Part shown: one piece after another, positions 42,800 through 49,724 of the stretch
How positions within the stretch are numbered: position 1 is the stretch's first letter
Layout: every line of letters starts with the position of its first letter
IMG/VR virus record: IMGVR_UViG_3300032313_000319
Location: 1-59,564 of that record
Reading direction: 5' to 3' (one strand)
Length of the DNA stretch: 59,564 bases
Origin: a virus
The notes under the pieces: generated by a model
Databases searched by the model: none
Told to the model about the DNA's origin: nothing
The model's input: only the letters and a program-made list of their open reading frames with translations
Made by a program: the position numbers and the translations under genes

Positions 42800-43521
42800 G
42801 CCTGATAGCTCCAAATCTGATAGTCTCCGCCATCAAAATTTCCTGATCCAGAAAGTGTTAGCTGGACTGAAGTAATTTCATTTGTGTTCTTATAATATCC
42901 AAAATATGGACCTTCGCTAGTATCTGCAATAGTTGATACTGGCTTTAAAAAAGCTGCTGTATTTGACAGATCCACCTCAATAGTTAAGTCTTGGGTTGCA
43001 GTATTAGCAAATGTTGGAGATGATAGTCCAGAAGCAGATATTAGACCACCAGTGTTTACGTAGTTAGGTCCTGAGTCAGAATTAAATCTAATTACTAGAC
43101 CAAGCTCGCTGCCCGTGTTCGAGTGGGTCCAGTCTTTTAAGACAACGTAGAACTTTTCTCCAGAAATTCCAGTAACTGAAAGAGAAGAGCCAGAAAGAGT
43201 TCCAGAGTCAAGAAGTTGCCAAGTAGGGTTTTCAATTATTGGTACAACGCTGTCTGCATCTACCCAAATAAAACCATTTTCTGGTGAGGTTGGCTCTGTA
43301 GCCGAATAGTCTGATCCAATACCAGTTAACTCTACAGCATCTAGTCTGGTGTCTAAAGCTTTAATATGTCCTGCAACAGAGTTTGCAATTAAGGCAGCTT
43401 CGTTTGCTGGAGGTGTTGAACTTCCATAGTGATATAGCTTCAGAGCTGCTTGTATGTCAGCAGCATCATCGTACCCTGGAATTTGTGTCGGGTATACGGA
43501 GCCAATACTTTCAGAAGCCAT
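42796..43521 (-). CDS. structural protein, fibre-associated
   Basis: The 241-residue protein has an N-terminal stalk-like segment (DDAADIQAALKLYHYGSSTP, HIKALDTRLDAVEL), common at the base of phage fibres, and a beta-sandwich C-terminus ending GGDYQIWSYQA. It has its own TATAAT box 18 nt upstream of the ATG. Confidence 0.65.
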   Translation of the reverse strand: MASESIGSVYPTQIPGYDDAADIQAALKLYHYGSSTPPANEAALIANSVAGHIKALDTRLDAVELTGIGSDYSATEPTSPENGFIWVDADSVVPIIENPTWQLLDSGTLSGSSLSVTGISGEKFYVVLKDWTHSNTGSELGLVIRFNSDSGPNYVNTGGLISASGLSSPTFANTATQDLTIEVDLSNTAAFLKPVSTIADTSEGPYFGYYKNTNEITSVQLTLSGSGNFDGGDYQIWSYQA

Positions 43522-43539
43522 TTTTTATCACCACTTCAA

Positions 43540-43545
43540 ATTATA
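43540..43545 (-). promoter_or_regulatory. -10 box for fibre-associated gene
   Basis: GTGGTATAAT lies 18 nt before the ATG at 43521; GTGGTGAT may serve as ribosome site. Confidence 0.5.
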
Positions 43546-44119
43546 CCACAGTAATAAGCAAATGAACTGTTTTTTGACCTTCTACGGATGCCCACTCTGA
43601 TTCTGAATACTCAATAGCGTTTAACGATATTGGTAAAGAAACTAGGTTATTTACAATTTCAATTTCAGAAACTGATACTGCCACGGAGACTGGTGATGTT
43701 CCAAGAATATTTACCTGAACATTAAAATTTTCAGCGGTATAGTTTCCAATAAGATCAGCTGGAACTATAGCCGTGAGTGGGATATTAATGTCTGCTTCTC
43801 CAGCAACAAACGTTCTTGTAAGATTTTCAGAGTATATGTTCGGGGTTAGCTTAAAAAGCTTAGTCCACACAGCAGTTCCATTACTTGGTCCAGCTATAAA
43901 CTGATACATAAACTGGTATTCATCATCAGAAGTTAACAAATTAATATACGAATCGTAAACCTGTGGTGTTTCTGGCAATACTACATCGTCTGGCTTGCCC
44001 AGGCCATATAGGATAAGACTTCCACGGTCACCCTGAGGACCAAAGTCAATATCTAGACTAATTGATGCTGGACCACCCAGAACAGTTAGATCATCTGAAG
44101 ACAGGATTACTTCAGCCAT
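43541..44119 (-). CDS. hypothetical virion protein
   Basis: A 192-residue beta-rich protein with a TAATG start overlap. It contains a collagen-adjacent-like LDIDFGPQGDRGSLILYGLG and a hydrophobic Ig-like C-terminus. By context it is part of the adhesin module; no recognised family. Confidence 0.6.
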   Translation of the reverse strand: MAEVILSSDDLTVLGGPASISLDIDFGPQGDRGSLILYGLGKPDDVVLPETPQVYDSYINLLTSDDEYQFMYQFIAGPSNGTAVWTKLFKLTPNIYSENLTRTFVAGEADINIPLTAIVPADLIGNYTAENFNVQVNILGTSPVSVAVSVSEIEIVNNLVSLPISLNAIEYSESEWASVEGQKTVHLLITVV

Positions 44120-44478
44120 TAGTCACCAGACATCCTAGTTACATCTGCAGTTACTGAAATCTGACCACTTAAAAGTGTATAGATTTTATCAGGACCGCCA
44201 GACACTGACTTTTTAATCTGCACATCATACTGATAGGTTGTGCCAGGCACTAGCTGTTTACCAATACCGCCAGGAATTTGACAAATAACGGAGTCATTCT
44301 CTATTCTTGCAAGACACTCATACTGGGTAGCCCCAGCTGGTCGTGTTGTTGCAATAAAAAACTTTACAGAGTATCCGCTTAAGCTAAAAGGAGCCCCAGT
44401 AGAGTCCTTTGGATAGATGTTAAACTCATACAGGTCACCCTGATAGTAGTTAATATTATAAGTTCCTGGAAATGCCAT
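44119..44478 (-). CDS. BppU-like small structural protein (copy 3)
   Basis: This 119-residue protein resembles the BppU-like pair in layout (YYQGDLYEFNIYPKDSTGAP, FSLSGYSVKFFIA; QISVTADVT at the end). It starts 7 nt after TATAAT. Likely anchors an adhesin. Confidence 0.6.
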   Translation of the reverse strand: MAFPGTYNINYYQGDLYEFNIYPKDSTGAPFSLSGYSVKFFIATTRPAGATQYECLARIENDSVICQIPGGIGKQLVPGTTYQYDVQIKKSVSGGPDKIYTLLSGQISVTADVTRMSGD

Positions 44479-44485
44479 AATTATT

Positions 44486-44491
44486 ATTATA
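44486..44491 (-). promoter_or_regulatory. leaderless promoter
   Basis: CATGCTATAAT, extended -10, 7 nt before the ATG at 44478. Confidence 0.6.
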
Positions 44492-44496
44492 GCATG

Positions 44497-45222
44497 CTAA
44501 GATACAGAAACTGACACAGATAACAACTTTGCTATTGCATCCATATCAGATCTTAGCTGTGGAACTGCTCCATTAAGTCTATATGTTTCTTTTTCAATAA
44601 ATATCTTGTGTGTTACAGATATTTCATATGAGTACTGATACTTCAAGAGACCGACCAAAGAAGTAACGCTGTCCTCTGCTCCTGGCAAATATGTCCTACA
44701 CCAGAGCTCTGTGTTGTTTGATAAAGTTTCTACTTCAAATATATATGTTATTTCTACCTGAGAGCCAACTTCTAAATTCTTGAAATTAAGCCTTTTTGTA
44801 TTTTCATTATAAAGACTAACTGAGTTTCGTGGCAAATATTTTTCTATAGAATTTACATTAATAATCGAAAGCGAAACCCACCCATCTGCTCCACGTGTGG
44901 CCCCTAGAGGAACCCCTTCTGGGTACATAGAATAGTATTTAGCCCAACCAGCATCTTGATTATAAACTGGTAAATAAGTTTTTCCATCTTGACCATTTTT
45001 GCCATTTTTTCCTGGATCTCCAGCAGGACCAGGATCTCCCTTCTCTCCACGGTCACCCTTTTCACCACGTGGACCTTGTGATCCAGGATCTCCTATTGGA
45101 CCTTGTGGACCTGGAACTGGTATGTATGAGACTGTAGGGTCTGATGTTTGAGATTGTTGTGCCACTTGAGCATATCCAGCCTTTTTGCTAGATGGAAAAT
45201 CCATGCTTTTGCTGACTGACAC
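44497..45222 (-). CDS. collagen-like tail protein
   Basis: Residues about 38-82 are an unbroken run of fifteen Gly-X-Y triplets ([31 protein letters not shown]), a collagen triple-helix motif. A C-terminal beta domain (about 85-241) may be the trimerising head. Three triplets are GDP with Pro in the Y position, the usual prolyl 4-hydroxylase site. The start is a GTG 5 nt after AGGAG; an internal ATG is less well placed. Confidence 0.85.
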   Translation of the reverse strand: MSVSKSMDFPSSKKAGYAQVAQQSQTSDPTVSYIPVPGPQGPIGDPGSQGPRGEKGDRGEKGDPGPAGDPGKNGKNGQDGKTYLPVYNQDAGWAKYYSMYPEGVPLGATRGADGWVSLSIINVNSIEKYLPRNSVSLYNENTKRLNFKNLEVGSQVEITYIFEVETLSNNTELWCRTYLPGAEDSVTSLVGLLKYQYSYEISVTHKIFIEKETYRLNGAVPQLRSDMDAIAKLLSVSVSVS

Positions 45223-45229
45223 TGTTCTC

Positions 45230-45316
45230 CTACTTAGAAGTCTTAAAAACTTTTCCCTTAATTTTTACTATTGGTGCTAAATTAGGGGTATTGTTAGAAA
45301 TTTTAATAACTGGCAT
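45230..45316 (-). CDS. 28-residue peptide coupled to BppU-like gene
   Basis: The frame starts at the TAATG overlap with the preceding gene (45316) and ends 8 nt before the collagen-like gene. The product (MPVIKISNNTPNL..., ending KVFKTSK) is basic and hydrophobic. Its coupling mirrors the 37598-37374 pair, so it is probably real though small. Confidence 0.5.
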   Translation of the reverse strand: MPVIKISNNTPNLAPIVKIKGKVFKTSK

Positions 45317-45693
45317 TAAAGACTTCCTCCAGTAACATCTCCAAGAACTGTAATTGTACCAATAACTGGTGTCCAGATTGTATCGTCAATTGTTACCTGA
45401 AGATCAAAAGCTAGCTCTGCAACTGTGGAAGAGTATCCAGTACCCCAAAAACCTGTGATTTCTGATGAAGCAGTAATATCTACATAGCCATTTCCAGCAT
45501 CAGTTTCTAGCTCGTCAAGAACATCTCCACGGAAGTCGTAGGTAGTAGAAGCAAACTCCCAATCAGAGATGTCAAAGGGAGTTACTTCGTCATTTTCAAA
45601 GAATTCAATACGCAAGGATGAGGTATCACCTCTAACAACCTGCCATTTAATGTTTGCAGGATTAGCACCAAATATTTCAGGAGAACAAGACAT
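45316..45693 (-). CDS. BppU-like N-terminal domain protein (copy 2)
   Basis: The 125-residue protein has WQVVRGDTSSLRIEFFENDE and FDISDWEFAS, paralogous to the protein at 37598-38008. The start is the ATG at 45693, 6 nt after TATAAT; an upstream in-frame TTG would include the -10 box and is rejected. Confidence 0.7.
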   Translation of the reverse strand: MSCSPEIFGANPANIKWQVVRGDTSSLRIEFFENDEVTPFDISDWEFASTTYDFRGDVLDELETDAGNGYVDITASSEITGFWGTGYSSTVAELAFDLQVTIDDTIWTPVIGTITVLGDVTGGSL

Positions 45694-45699
45694 AGATAT

Positions 45700-45705
45700 A
45701 TTATA
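45700..45705 (-). promoter_or_regulatory. leaderless promoter
   Basis: TTGTATAAT lies 6 nt before the ATG at 45693. Confidence 0.6.
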
Positions 45706-45725
45706 CAACCATAATAAATAAAAAA

Positions 45726-45772
45726 GCTAGTACCCAGGATGGTGGGTATGAGAGACTACCCTGAGCACTAGC
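45726..45772 (-). terminator. terminator after holin-like gene
   Basis: GCTAGT and ACTAGC close a long hairpin with an internal CAGG/CCTG stem; on the minus strand it is followed by a TTTTTTATTTATT tract. Confidence 0.7.
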
Positions 45773-45779
45773 ATATAAA

Positions 45780-46003
45780 ATTATATCAGAAAATAAAACT
45801 CAAGATAACAGAATTGTAACAAGTCAAGTAAATAAAGGGTTGTTATAAGTAGTATATACAATTGTTACAAAAGTGTTATCAAAATAAGACTTGACAACGG
45901 ATCAGAGTTTGGTAGTATATATATTAATTAAATAAATATATCTAGCTAGAAATGTATCTAGTTATCTAGGTATATAGGTGCTTAGATATATTATATATAT
46001 TAT
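45780..46003. promoter_or_regulatory. AT-rich gene-free region with rightward promoter
   Basis: About 220 nt with no credible gene. TTGACA (45891-45896) with TAGTAT 16 nt later points rightward, antisense to the holin-like gene. Two TTGTAACAA/TTGTTACAA palindromic sites (about 45814 and 45862) look like operators. The last 60 nt are TATATC/CTAGC-rich palindromes. Confidence 0.5.
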
Positions 46004-46276
46004 TTATTTAGAAGACAAGTGATCGATTAATGCATCAAACATCTTGTCGATTTTCTTTTCAAGCTTATTGTGCTGTACATCCATTTTCTTTTCAAGTTCT
46101 TGCTGCTTTAATTCAAGTCTTGTTACTTGATCTTTCATACTTGATCCGCTATTTGGTTTTAGCTCTGCCTTAATTTCGTCGAAATAATGTCTTGTTAGCC
46201 AACGTACTCCCAATCCTGCTGATGTGATGATAGTAGTAATTCCTACAATAATACCGATCCAGGATTCTATTGACAT
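46004..46276 (-). CDS. holin-like membrane protein with coiled coil
   Basis: The 90-residue protein has one N-terminal transmembrane segment (residues 6-27, GIIVGITTIITSAGLGV), a charged linker and a Lys/Glu coiled coil (about 50-85). One-TM holins or spanin-like proteins have this plan. It is 6 kb from the lysis genes and on the other strand, so holin is an inference. Confidence 0.6.
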   Translation of the reverse strand: MSIESWIGIIVGITTIITSAGLGVRWLTRHYFDEIKAELKPNSGSSMKDQVTRLELKQQELEKKMDVQHNKLEKKIDKMFDALIDHLSSK

Positions 46277-46285
46277 AATACTACA

Positions 46286-46291
46286 ATTATA
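46286..46291 (-). promoter_or_regulatory. -10 box for holin-like gene
   Basis: TATAAT lies 9 nt before the ATG at 46276, nearly leaderless; it overlaps the divergent promoter of the sulfotransferase. Confidence 0.45.
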
Positions 46292-46311
46292 GTTGCTTTT
46301 TTGATTTCTGA

Positions 46312-46317
46312 TACAAT
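46312..46317 (+). promoter_or_regulatory. leaderless promoter for sulfotransferase
   Basis: GATACAAT lies 7 nt before the ATG at 46325. Confidence 0.5.
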
Positions 46318-46324
46318 ATGTAGT

Positions 46325-46990
46325 ATGTCAATCTACCACCTTCATATACCCAGGACCAGCGGAGTATTTATCAGAGAGCAAATGATAAAGAAGACAGATA
46401 TGTCAATGTTTGTTGGACATAGAGAGCCAATTCCACAAAGCATGTCTGAGTATGAATATGTAAGTGGCCACTTTGCAACAAACTTTATTCAAGACTTTGA
46501 TACTAATTTTGCAATATATAGAAATCCAGTTGAACTTACATTTAGCTACATCAACTACATGAGGGACAATCTTTACAATCATCTATCTCTTGATGAGCTA
46601 ATAGAAGAATATGCGAAGACAGACAAGATCAAAAATTTTGTAAACATGAACTCTAAGTTTTTGACTGGAACAATGGATGTTTCTAAATATAACGAAATGA
46701 TAACAGACTTAAAAGAAGTTGCAGAATCTGGGTGGTATGTTGAAACAAAATGCAATACATTAGATATGTTTGTAGATATTATACAAAAAAATAATACATA
46801 TCTTGTAGATTATTCTGATAACAAAAAATATGAAAAGATATCTGAGCTTTACAAAGTTAACTACAACGATATTAAGATTAATAAGTCATCTGAAATTGAG
46901 GATGCCACAACTTCTAAATACTTCGAATTAATAACAGAATTAAACTCATTTGACTTGGAGGTGTATGAGTACCTTAAGGAACAAGCGTGA
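46325..46990 (+). CDS. sulfotransferase-like protein
   Basis: The 221-residue protein begins with YHLHIPRTSGVFIREQ, which matches the PAPS 5'-phosphosulfate loop of carbohydrate sulfotransferases (LHIPKTAG-type). It continues with FAIYRNPVELTFSYINYM, matching the 3'-phosphate-binding RDPxxRxxS region. Its role may be to sulfate host or virion glycans. The ATG at 46325 is chosen from the -10 spacing and because the loop begins six residues later. It is overlapped by the next gene. Confidence 0.78.
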   Translation: MSIYHLHIPRTSGVFIREQMIKKTDMSMFVGHREPIPQSMSEYEYVSGHFATNFIQDFDTNFAIYRNPVELTFSYINYMRDNLYNHLSLDELIEEYAKTDKIKNFVNMNSKFLTGTMDVSKYNEMITDLKEVAESGWYVETKCNTLDMFVDIIQKNNTYLVDYSDNKKYEKISELYKVNYNDIKINKSSEIEDATTSKYFELITELNSFDLEVYEYLKEQA

Positions 46991-47564
46991 GCCATGGAAC
47001 TTTGAAGATTTTGGCGAGGTAGAGGTATCAAGCATTCAAGATGAAGTCATTTCGTATTATAACGAATGGCTAGTTGATACTACTAGGCAAGACACATTCC
47101 AGACACATAAAGATACCTTCGCAATTCAGCTAACAGCCTTAGACTATGCTCATGGAATTGGCATGCCAGGAGATTGCATTACGACTAAAAAGCTTAATAA
47201 CGAATCTGCAAAGATTGAGCTTGATCAACTCATAAATAAAGTTGAGCAACTTGCTGCAGGAAAATTAATTCGTGCAGAGTTTATTAGCCTAAAGCCAAAA
47301 AGTCGAATCCGTCCACATAAGGATAGATCGGATCTGCTGTATTTGTCTAGAAGATTCCATGTTCCAATCAAGACAAATCCATATGTTACATTTTCTGCAG
47401 GAGCAGATGTTAGGCACCTATACGCTGGAAGACTGTATGAACTAAATAATATAAACTACCATGGTGTAAAGAATGATGGTAACGAAAATAGAATCCATCT
47501 GATTCTTGATGTGCTACCAGAACAATATCTCGAAGGGATAAGGTTTATCGATGAGACTGAATGA
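46965..47564 (+). CDS. aspartyl/asparaginyl hydroxylase-like 2OG oxygenase (9)
   Basis: The 199-residue protein fits the Asp/Asn beta-hydroxylase family: IRPHKDRSD (H118-x-D120), RRFHVPIKTNPYVTF, then LNNINYHGVKNDGNENRIHL (distal H166, R176 at +10). The start is the ATG at 46965 with GGAGG 3 nt upstream, inside the end of the sulfotransferase gene; starts further down are possible. It is a second hydroxylase type besides the eight prolyl-type genes. Confidence 0.8.
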   Translation: MSTLRNKREPWNFEDFGEVEVSSIQDEVISYYNEWLVDTTRQDTFQTHKDTFAIQLTALDYAHGIGMPGDCITTKKLNNESAKIELDQLINKVEQLAAGKLIRAEFISLKPKSRIRPHKDRSDLLYLSRRFHVPIKTNPYVTFSAGADVRHLYAGRLYELNNINYHGVKNDGNENRIHLILDVLPEQYLEGIRFIDETE

Positions 47565-47790
47565 TGGTAAGTACATCTGCCCATTCTGTGTAAGCAGCTG
47601 GGACTGCGATGGGCCACACATTGAAGAAAAGGATCTAAATAGCTTTTACGAGCGACTAGGCTATATTAGAGAAGATCTTACGTTACTGGCACTTGAAGAA
47701 ATAGACAAGTATGAAGCTTCGGCAAAAATAGATCTTTCGCTTTTAAAACGAGCGGTATTTGAGTCGCTCATAAAGCGTTCGCTAAATTAA
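47551..47790 (+). CDS. small zinc-finger-like protein
   Basis: A 79-residue protein with an N-terminal CPFCVSSWDCDG zinc-knuckle and helical remainder (LTLLALEEIDKYEASAKIDL). It overlaps the hydroxylase gene by 14 nt. Function unknown. Confidence 0.65.
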   Translation: MRLNDGKYICPFCVSSWDCDGPHIEEKDLNSFYERLGYIREDLTLLALEEIDKYEASAKIDLSLLKRAVFESLIKRSLN

Positions 47791-47868
47791 TTCGGCGGTA
47801 TATAGAGATACCCTGCACCCTCCCCACGTCCCGTGCCCTATGTGCAAGTATCCTAAATATGCCAGGTA

Positions 47869-47895
47869 TTGACAAACCTCACCTTATGATATAAT
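47869..47895 (+). promoter_or_regulatory. leaderless promoter for DUF6171-like gene
   Basis: TTGACA (47869) and TATAAT (47890-47895) are separated by 15 nt. The ATG follows 6 nt after the -10. Confidence 0.6.
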
Positions 47896-47901
47896 ATATC
47901 C

Positions 47902-48099
47902 ATGGGAGACGTAACATTCTTTGATCTATTTGATCCAAACCAACCTAGGTCTGATAAAGAGCTAATCGAATCCCGACTAGCCATATGCAATACATGCGAA
48001 TGGTTTGACAAACGACTTGTCAAATGTCGCAAATGTGGTTGCTTTATGAAACTAAAAAGTACGCTTAAACAAGCGGAGTGTCCGATTGGAAAATGGTAA
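47902..48099 (+). CDS. DUF6171-like Cys4 zinc-ribbon protein (copy 2)
   Basis: The 65-residue protein has ICNTCEWF, CRKCGCFMKLKSTLK and CPIGKW, paralogous to the minus-strand copy at 40918-41154. Translated from a leaderless start and coupled by TAATG to the next gene. Confidence 0.8.
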   Translation: MGDVTFFDLFDPNQPRSDKELIESRLAICNTCEWFDKRLVKCRKCGCFMKLKSTLKQAECPIGKW

Positions 48100-48293
48100 T
48101 GGATAAGTATTTGATTGTAGCTAAGATGGTAGCTATTGCAGAAAAGAATAATCAGGAAGCTATGCAGTCAGCTGGTATGGACCCTACTGCTATTATGGCT
48201 ATGGCTGATCAGGTAAGACCACAGTTGTTCAAGATTCAGGAAGAGATCCTGGATACTTTGACCAATGAGAATATTGTTAGTATTATCGATTAG
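48099..48293 (+). CDS. small helical hypothetical protein
   Basis: The start is the ATG overlapping the upstream stop (TAATG). The 64-residue product is helical and Met/Ala-rich (MVAIAEKNNQEAMQSAGMDP). No recognised family. Confidence 0.6.
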   Translation: MDKYLIVAKMVAIAEKNNQEAMQSAGMDPTAIMAMADQVRPQLFKIQEEILDTLTNENIVSIID

Positions 48294-48298
48294 TCAGG

Positions 48299-48346
48299 AT
48301 GACTTTTACGATTCAAGAAGACTTGATTCCCCCGAAAATTAGTTAG
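48299..48346 (+). CDS. possible 15-residue peptide
   Basis: A short frame (MTFTIQEDLIPPKIS) between two small genes, with AGG upstream. Too short for composition to help; may be chance. Confidence 0.2.
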   Translation: MTFTIQEDLIPPKIS

Positions 48347-48355
48347 GAGACTATT

Positions 48356-48544
48356 ATGGAATTTAAATACCAGGCTAAAGCAGACTTTGCACTAGACTTT
48401 TATAAAGAAAATGGACAGACTGTTACATTTGATACAGAGTTGTTTAATGGAACTTTGATTATTGAAGCACCAGATGAGGATACCGCCAACAAGATCAGAA
48501 TGACTATTACTGATATCCGTATGTGGGAAAAGGTTACAGACTAA
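48356..48544 (+). CDS. small hypothetical protein
   Basis: A 62-residue acidic protein with TAGGAG 7 nt before the ATG. It has alternating strands (GTLIIEAPDEDTANKIRMTI) suggestive of a ferredoxin-like mini-fold. Function unknown. Confidence 0.65.
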   Translation: MEFKYQAKADFALDFYKENGQTVTFDTELFNGTLIIEAPDEDTANKIRMTITDIRMWEKVTD

Positions 48545-48613
48545 TTACTCTGGTTGTGTCTTGCATGGACACTTGTCATTGCAGCCACATGTCATTTTGT
48601 GTATGATCTTCAT
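48545..48613 (-). CDS. 22-residue Cys-rich microprotein
   Basis: A minus-strand frame begins 6 nt after a TACAAT box and codes MKIIHK then MTCGCNDKCPCK and TQPE. Four Cys in CxC...CxC spacing suggest metal binding. The convergent plus-strand gene ends directly at its stop. Support is the promoter spacing and the Cys pattern; expression not proven. Confidence 0.5.
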   Translation of the reverse strand: MKIIHKMTCGCNDKCPCKTQPE

Positions 48614-48619
48614 GGTTTT

Positions 48620-48625
48620 ATTGTA
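48620..48625 (-). promoter_or_regulatory. leaderless -10 for Cys-rich microprotein
   Basis: TACAAT lies 6 nt before the ATG at 48613. Confidence 0.45.
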
Positions 48626-48639
48626 GCATACCCTTTTCG

Positions 48640-48826
48640 TTACCAAAACGTTATCTTATATTGACCAAATCTGAAAAAATTTTCAAATTGACAAAAATCT
48701 GAATATTTTGTAAAGATGTACGATACATCCTCACACACAGAAAATAACCAGGATTAGTCCGCACACACCCGTACGACCCTAATGTTATAAATTTGTTACC
48801 TACTATGCCGTGTCTGACTTGCATAA
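48640..48826. promoter_or_regulatory. gene-free divergence region
   Basis: About 190 nt without a credible gene. It holds two direct TTGAC-A/C-AAATCTGAA repeats (about 48659 and 48687). The second reads TTGACA with TAAAGA 17 nt on, a possible rightward promoter. It separates the leftward microprotein from the rightward small-gene arm. Confidence 0.4.
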
Positions 48827-48848
48827 TGTCTGCCAATACTGATAGAGT
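48827..48848 (+). promoter_or_regulatory. TGTC-box promoter 1 (weak)
   Basis: TGTCTG, 10 nt, TAGAGT. It lacks the ACCCC spacer but keeps the spacing and the AGAAAGAAGG ribosome site of this class. Confidence 0.45.
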
Positions 48849-48874
48849 ATGACTATACAGAAAGAAGGAAACAA

Positions 48875-49045
48875 ATGCTAGTAACAATCAGAAACAACGA
48901 CAACACTGAAACCACCTTTGGCTTCGACCCTGAGCACAAGGCAGAGGCTATTGGCTTCTACACCAAGTTGTATTGGAACAGTGCCATTCAGGGATACCGC
49001 ATTCAGTTTGCAGATGGCTCTATCTTCAACATTGGAGCCAACTAA
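48875..49045 (+). CDS. 56-residue hypothetical protein
   Basis: The ATG lies behind AGAAAGAAGG. The product (MLVTIRNNDNTETTFGFDPE..., YRIQFADGSIFNIGAN) is a small beta protein. It heads a four-gene run coupled by TAATG/TAAATG junctions. Confidence 0.6.
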   Translation: MLVTIRNNDNTETTFGFDPEHKAEAIGFYTKLYWNSAIQGYRIQFADGSIFNIGAN

Positions 49046-49116
49046 TGACTACTGAAGAACTAGAATACCTAATTGAACTAATTGACATAATGCTAATGGA
49101 TGAGGAGACTAACTAA
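49045..49116 (+). CDS. 23-residue acidic helical peptide
   Basis: It starts at a TAATG overlap (MTTEELEYLIELIDIMLMDE). A paralog is at 51301-51411 (SISELEELIYKIDLMLSED). Coupling at both ends plus the paralog supports a real gene. Confidence 0.55.
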   Translation: MTTEELEYLIELIDIMLMDEETN

Positions 49117-49184
49117 TGCTAGTAGACATTCTGCTTTGGGTAGCCGTTACCTTCATGGGTCTAGCAATGTTTAGTGCTAAGTAA
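49116..49184 (+). CDS. 22-residue membrane peptide
   Basis: It starts at a TAATG overlap; MLVDILLWVAVTFMGLAMF is one hydrophobic helix. A similar tiny membrane protein occurs in the paralogous run at 51414-51524. Confidence 0.5.
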   Translation: MLVDILLWVAVTFMGLAMFSAK

Positions 49185-49304
49185 ATGACTAGAGTAGCGA
49201 TATCAGTAACAGGTGCCCTGTTTGTTGCTTACCTGTATGTCAAGGTTCTAATGGCAGGATATACAATGACGATCCCATTCCTTGATATTGTAGTTTCTAT
49301 ATAG
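49185..49304 (+). CDS. 39-residue membrane peptide
   Basis: The ATG follows the previous stop directly. The product has a hydrophobic helix (VAISVTGALFVAYLYVKVLM). Function unknown. Confidence 0.5.
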   Translation: MTRVAISVTGALFVAYLYVKVLMAGYTMTIPFLDIVVSI

Positions 49305-49336
49305 ATACGGCGTGTCGCTTGACATCTACCCTGGAA

Positions 49337-49350
49337 GGGGCTCGGGCCCC
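49337..49350. repeat. CTCGGG/GGGCCC element 1
   Basis: GGGGCTCGGGCCCC, self-complementary; CTACGA follows 20 nt on. Confidence 0.6.
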
Positions 49351-49400
49351 AAATGTAACAGAATGATAACTATCTACGAAACACGCTAAAAAAGTCCCAT

Positions 49401-49430
49401 AAATGTCAGACCCCTATGGTTAGATAATAG
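49401..49430 (+). promoter_or_regulatory. TGTC-box promoter 2
   Basis: AAATGTCAGACCCC, then TTAGAT/TAGATA about 10 nt after TGTCAG. Confidence 0.6.
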
Positions 49431-49450
49431 TAGTTAGAAAGGATACACAA

Positions 49451-49615
49451 ATGGATACTCTCAGATACAAGCAGTTGGACTCTCTAAACCTAGTTGAGGT
49501 AAAGAGAGAGTTGGCATTCTTTTTGGAACACGCCCAGCGTGCGAATTGGGATGTGTCTGATGAAACTATCGGATACATGAACCAACTAGATAGTGTTATC
49601 AAAGCGTTATCTTAG
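49451..49615 (+). CDS. 54-residue hypothetical protein
   Basis: Start behind AGAAAGGA. MDTLRYKQLDSLNLVEVKRE resembles the start of the 50596 gene (LDILSLSEVEREVD), so the two are likely paralogs. Mostly helical. Confidence 0.6.
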   Translation: MDTLRYKQLDSLNLVEVKRELAFFLEHAQRANWDVSDETIGYMNQLDSVIKALS

Positions 49616-49634
49616 ACGGCGTGTCACAAACTAA

Positions 49635-49660
49635 AAATGTCGTACCCCCTCTGTAAATTT
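49635..49660 (+). promoter_or_regulatory. TGTC-box promoter 3
   Basis: TGTCGT, ACCCCCTCTG, TAAATT. Confidence 0.55.
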
Positions 49661-49678
49661 ATAGTAGTTGGAAAAGGA

Positions 49679-49724
49679 ATGAGCCTCAGCAAATAATCCA
49701 GAAATGGTGAGCCTGAGCAAATAA
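49679..49724 (+). promoter_or_regulatory. duplicated leader micro-ORF (MSLSK, twice)
   Basis: Two five-codon frames, ATGAGCCTCAGCAAATAA (49679-49696) and GTGAGCCTGAGCAAATAA (49707-49724), lie in the leader of the next gene. They encode the same peptide with one synonymous change, suggesting selection on the peptide or on the RNA. Confidence 0.35.

Noticed and set aside
48651-48887. 78-codon minus-strand frame in the divergence region
   Set aside because: Antisense to the promoter and start of the 48875 gene, no ribosome site, composition unlike neighbours.
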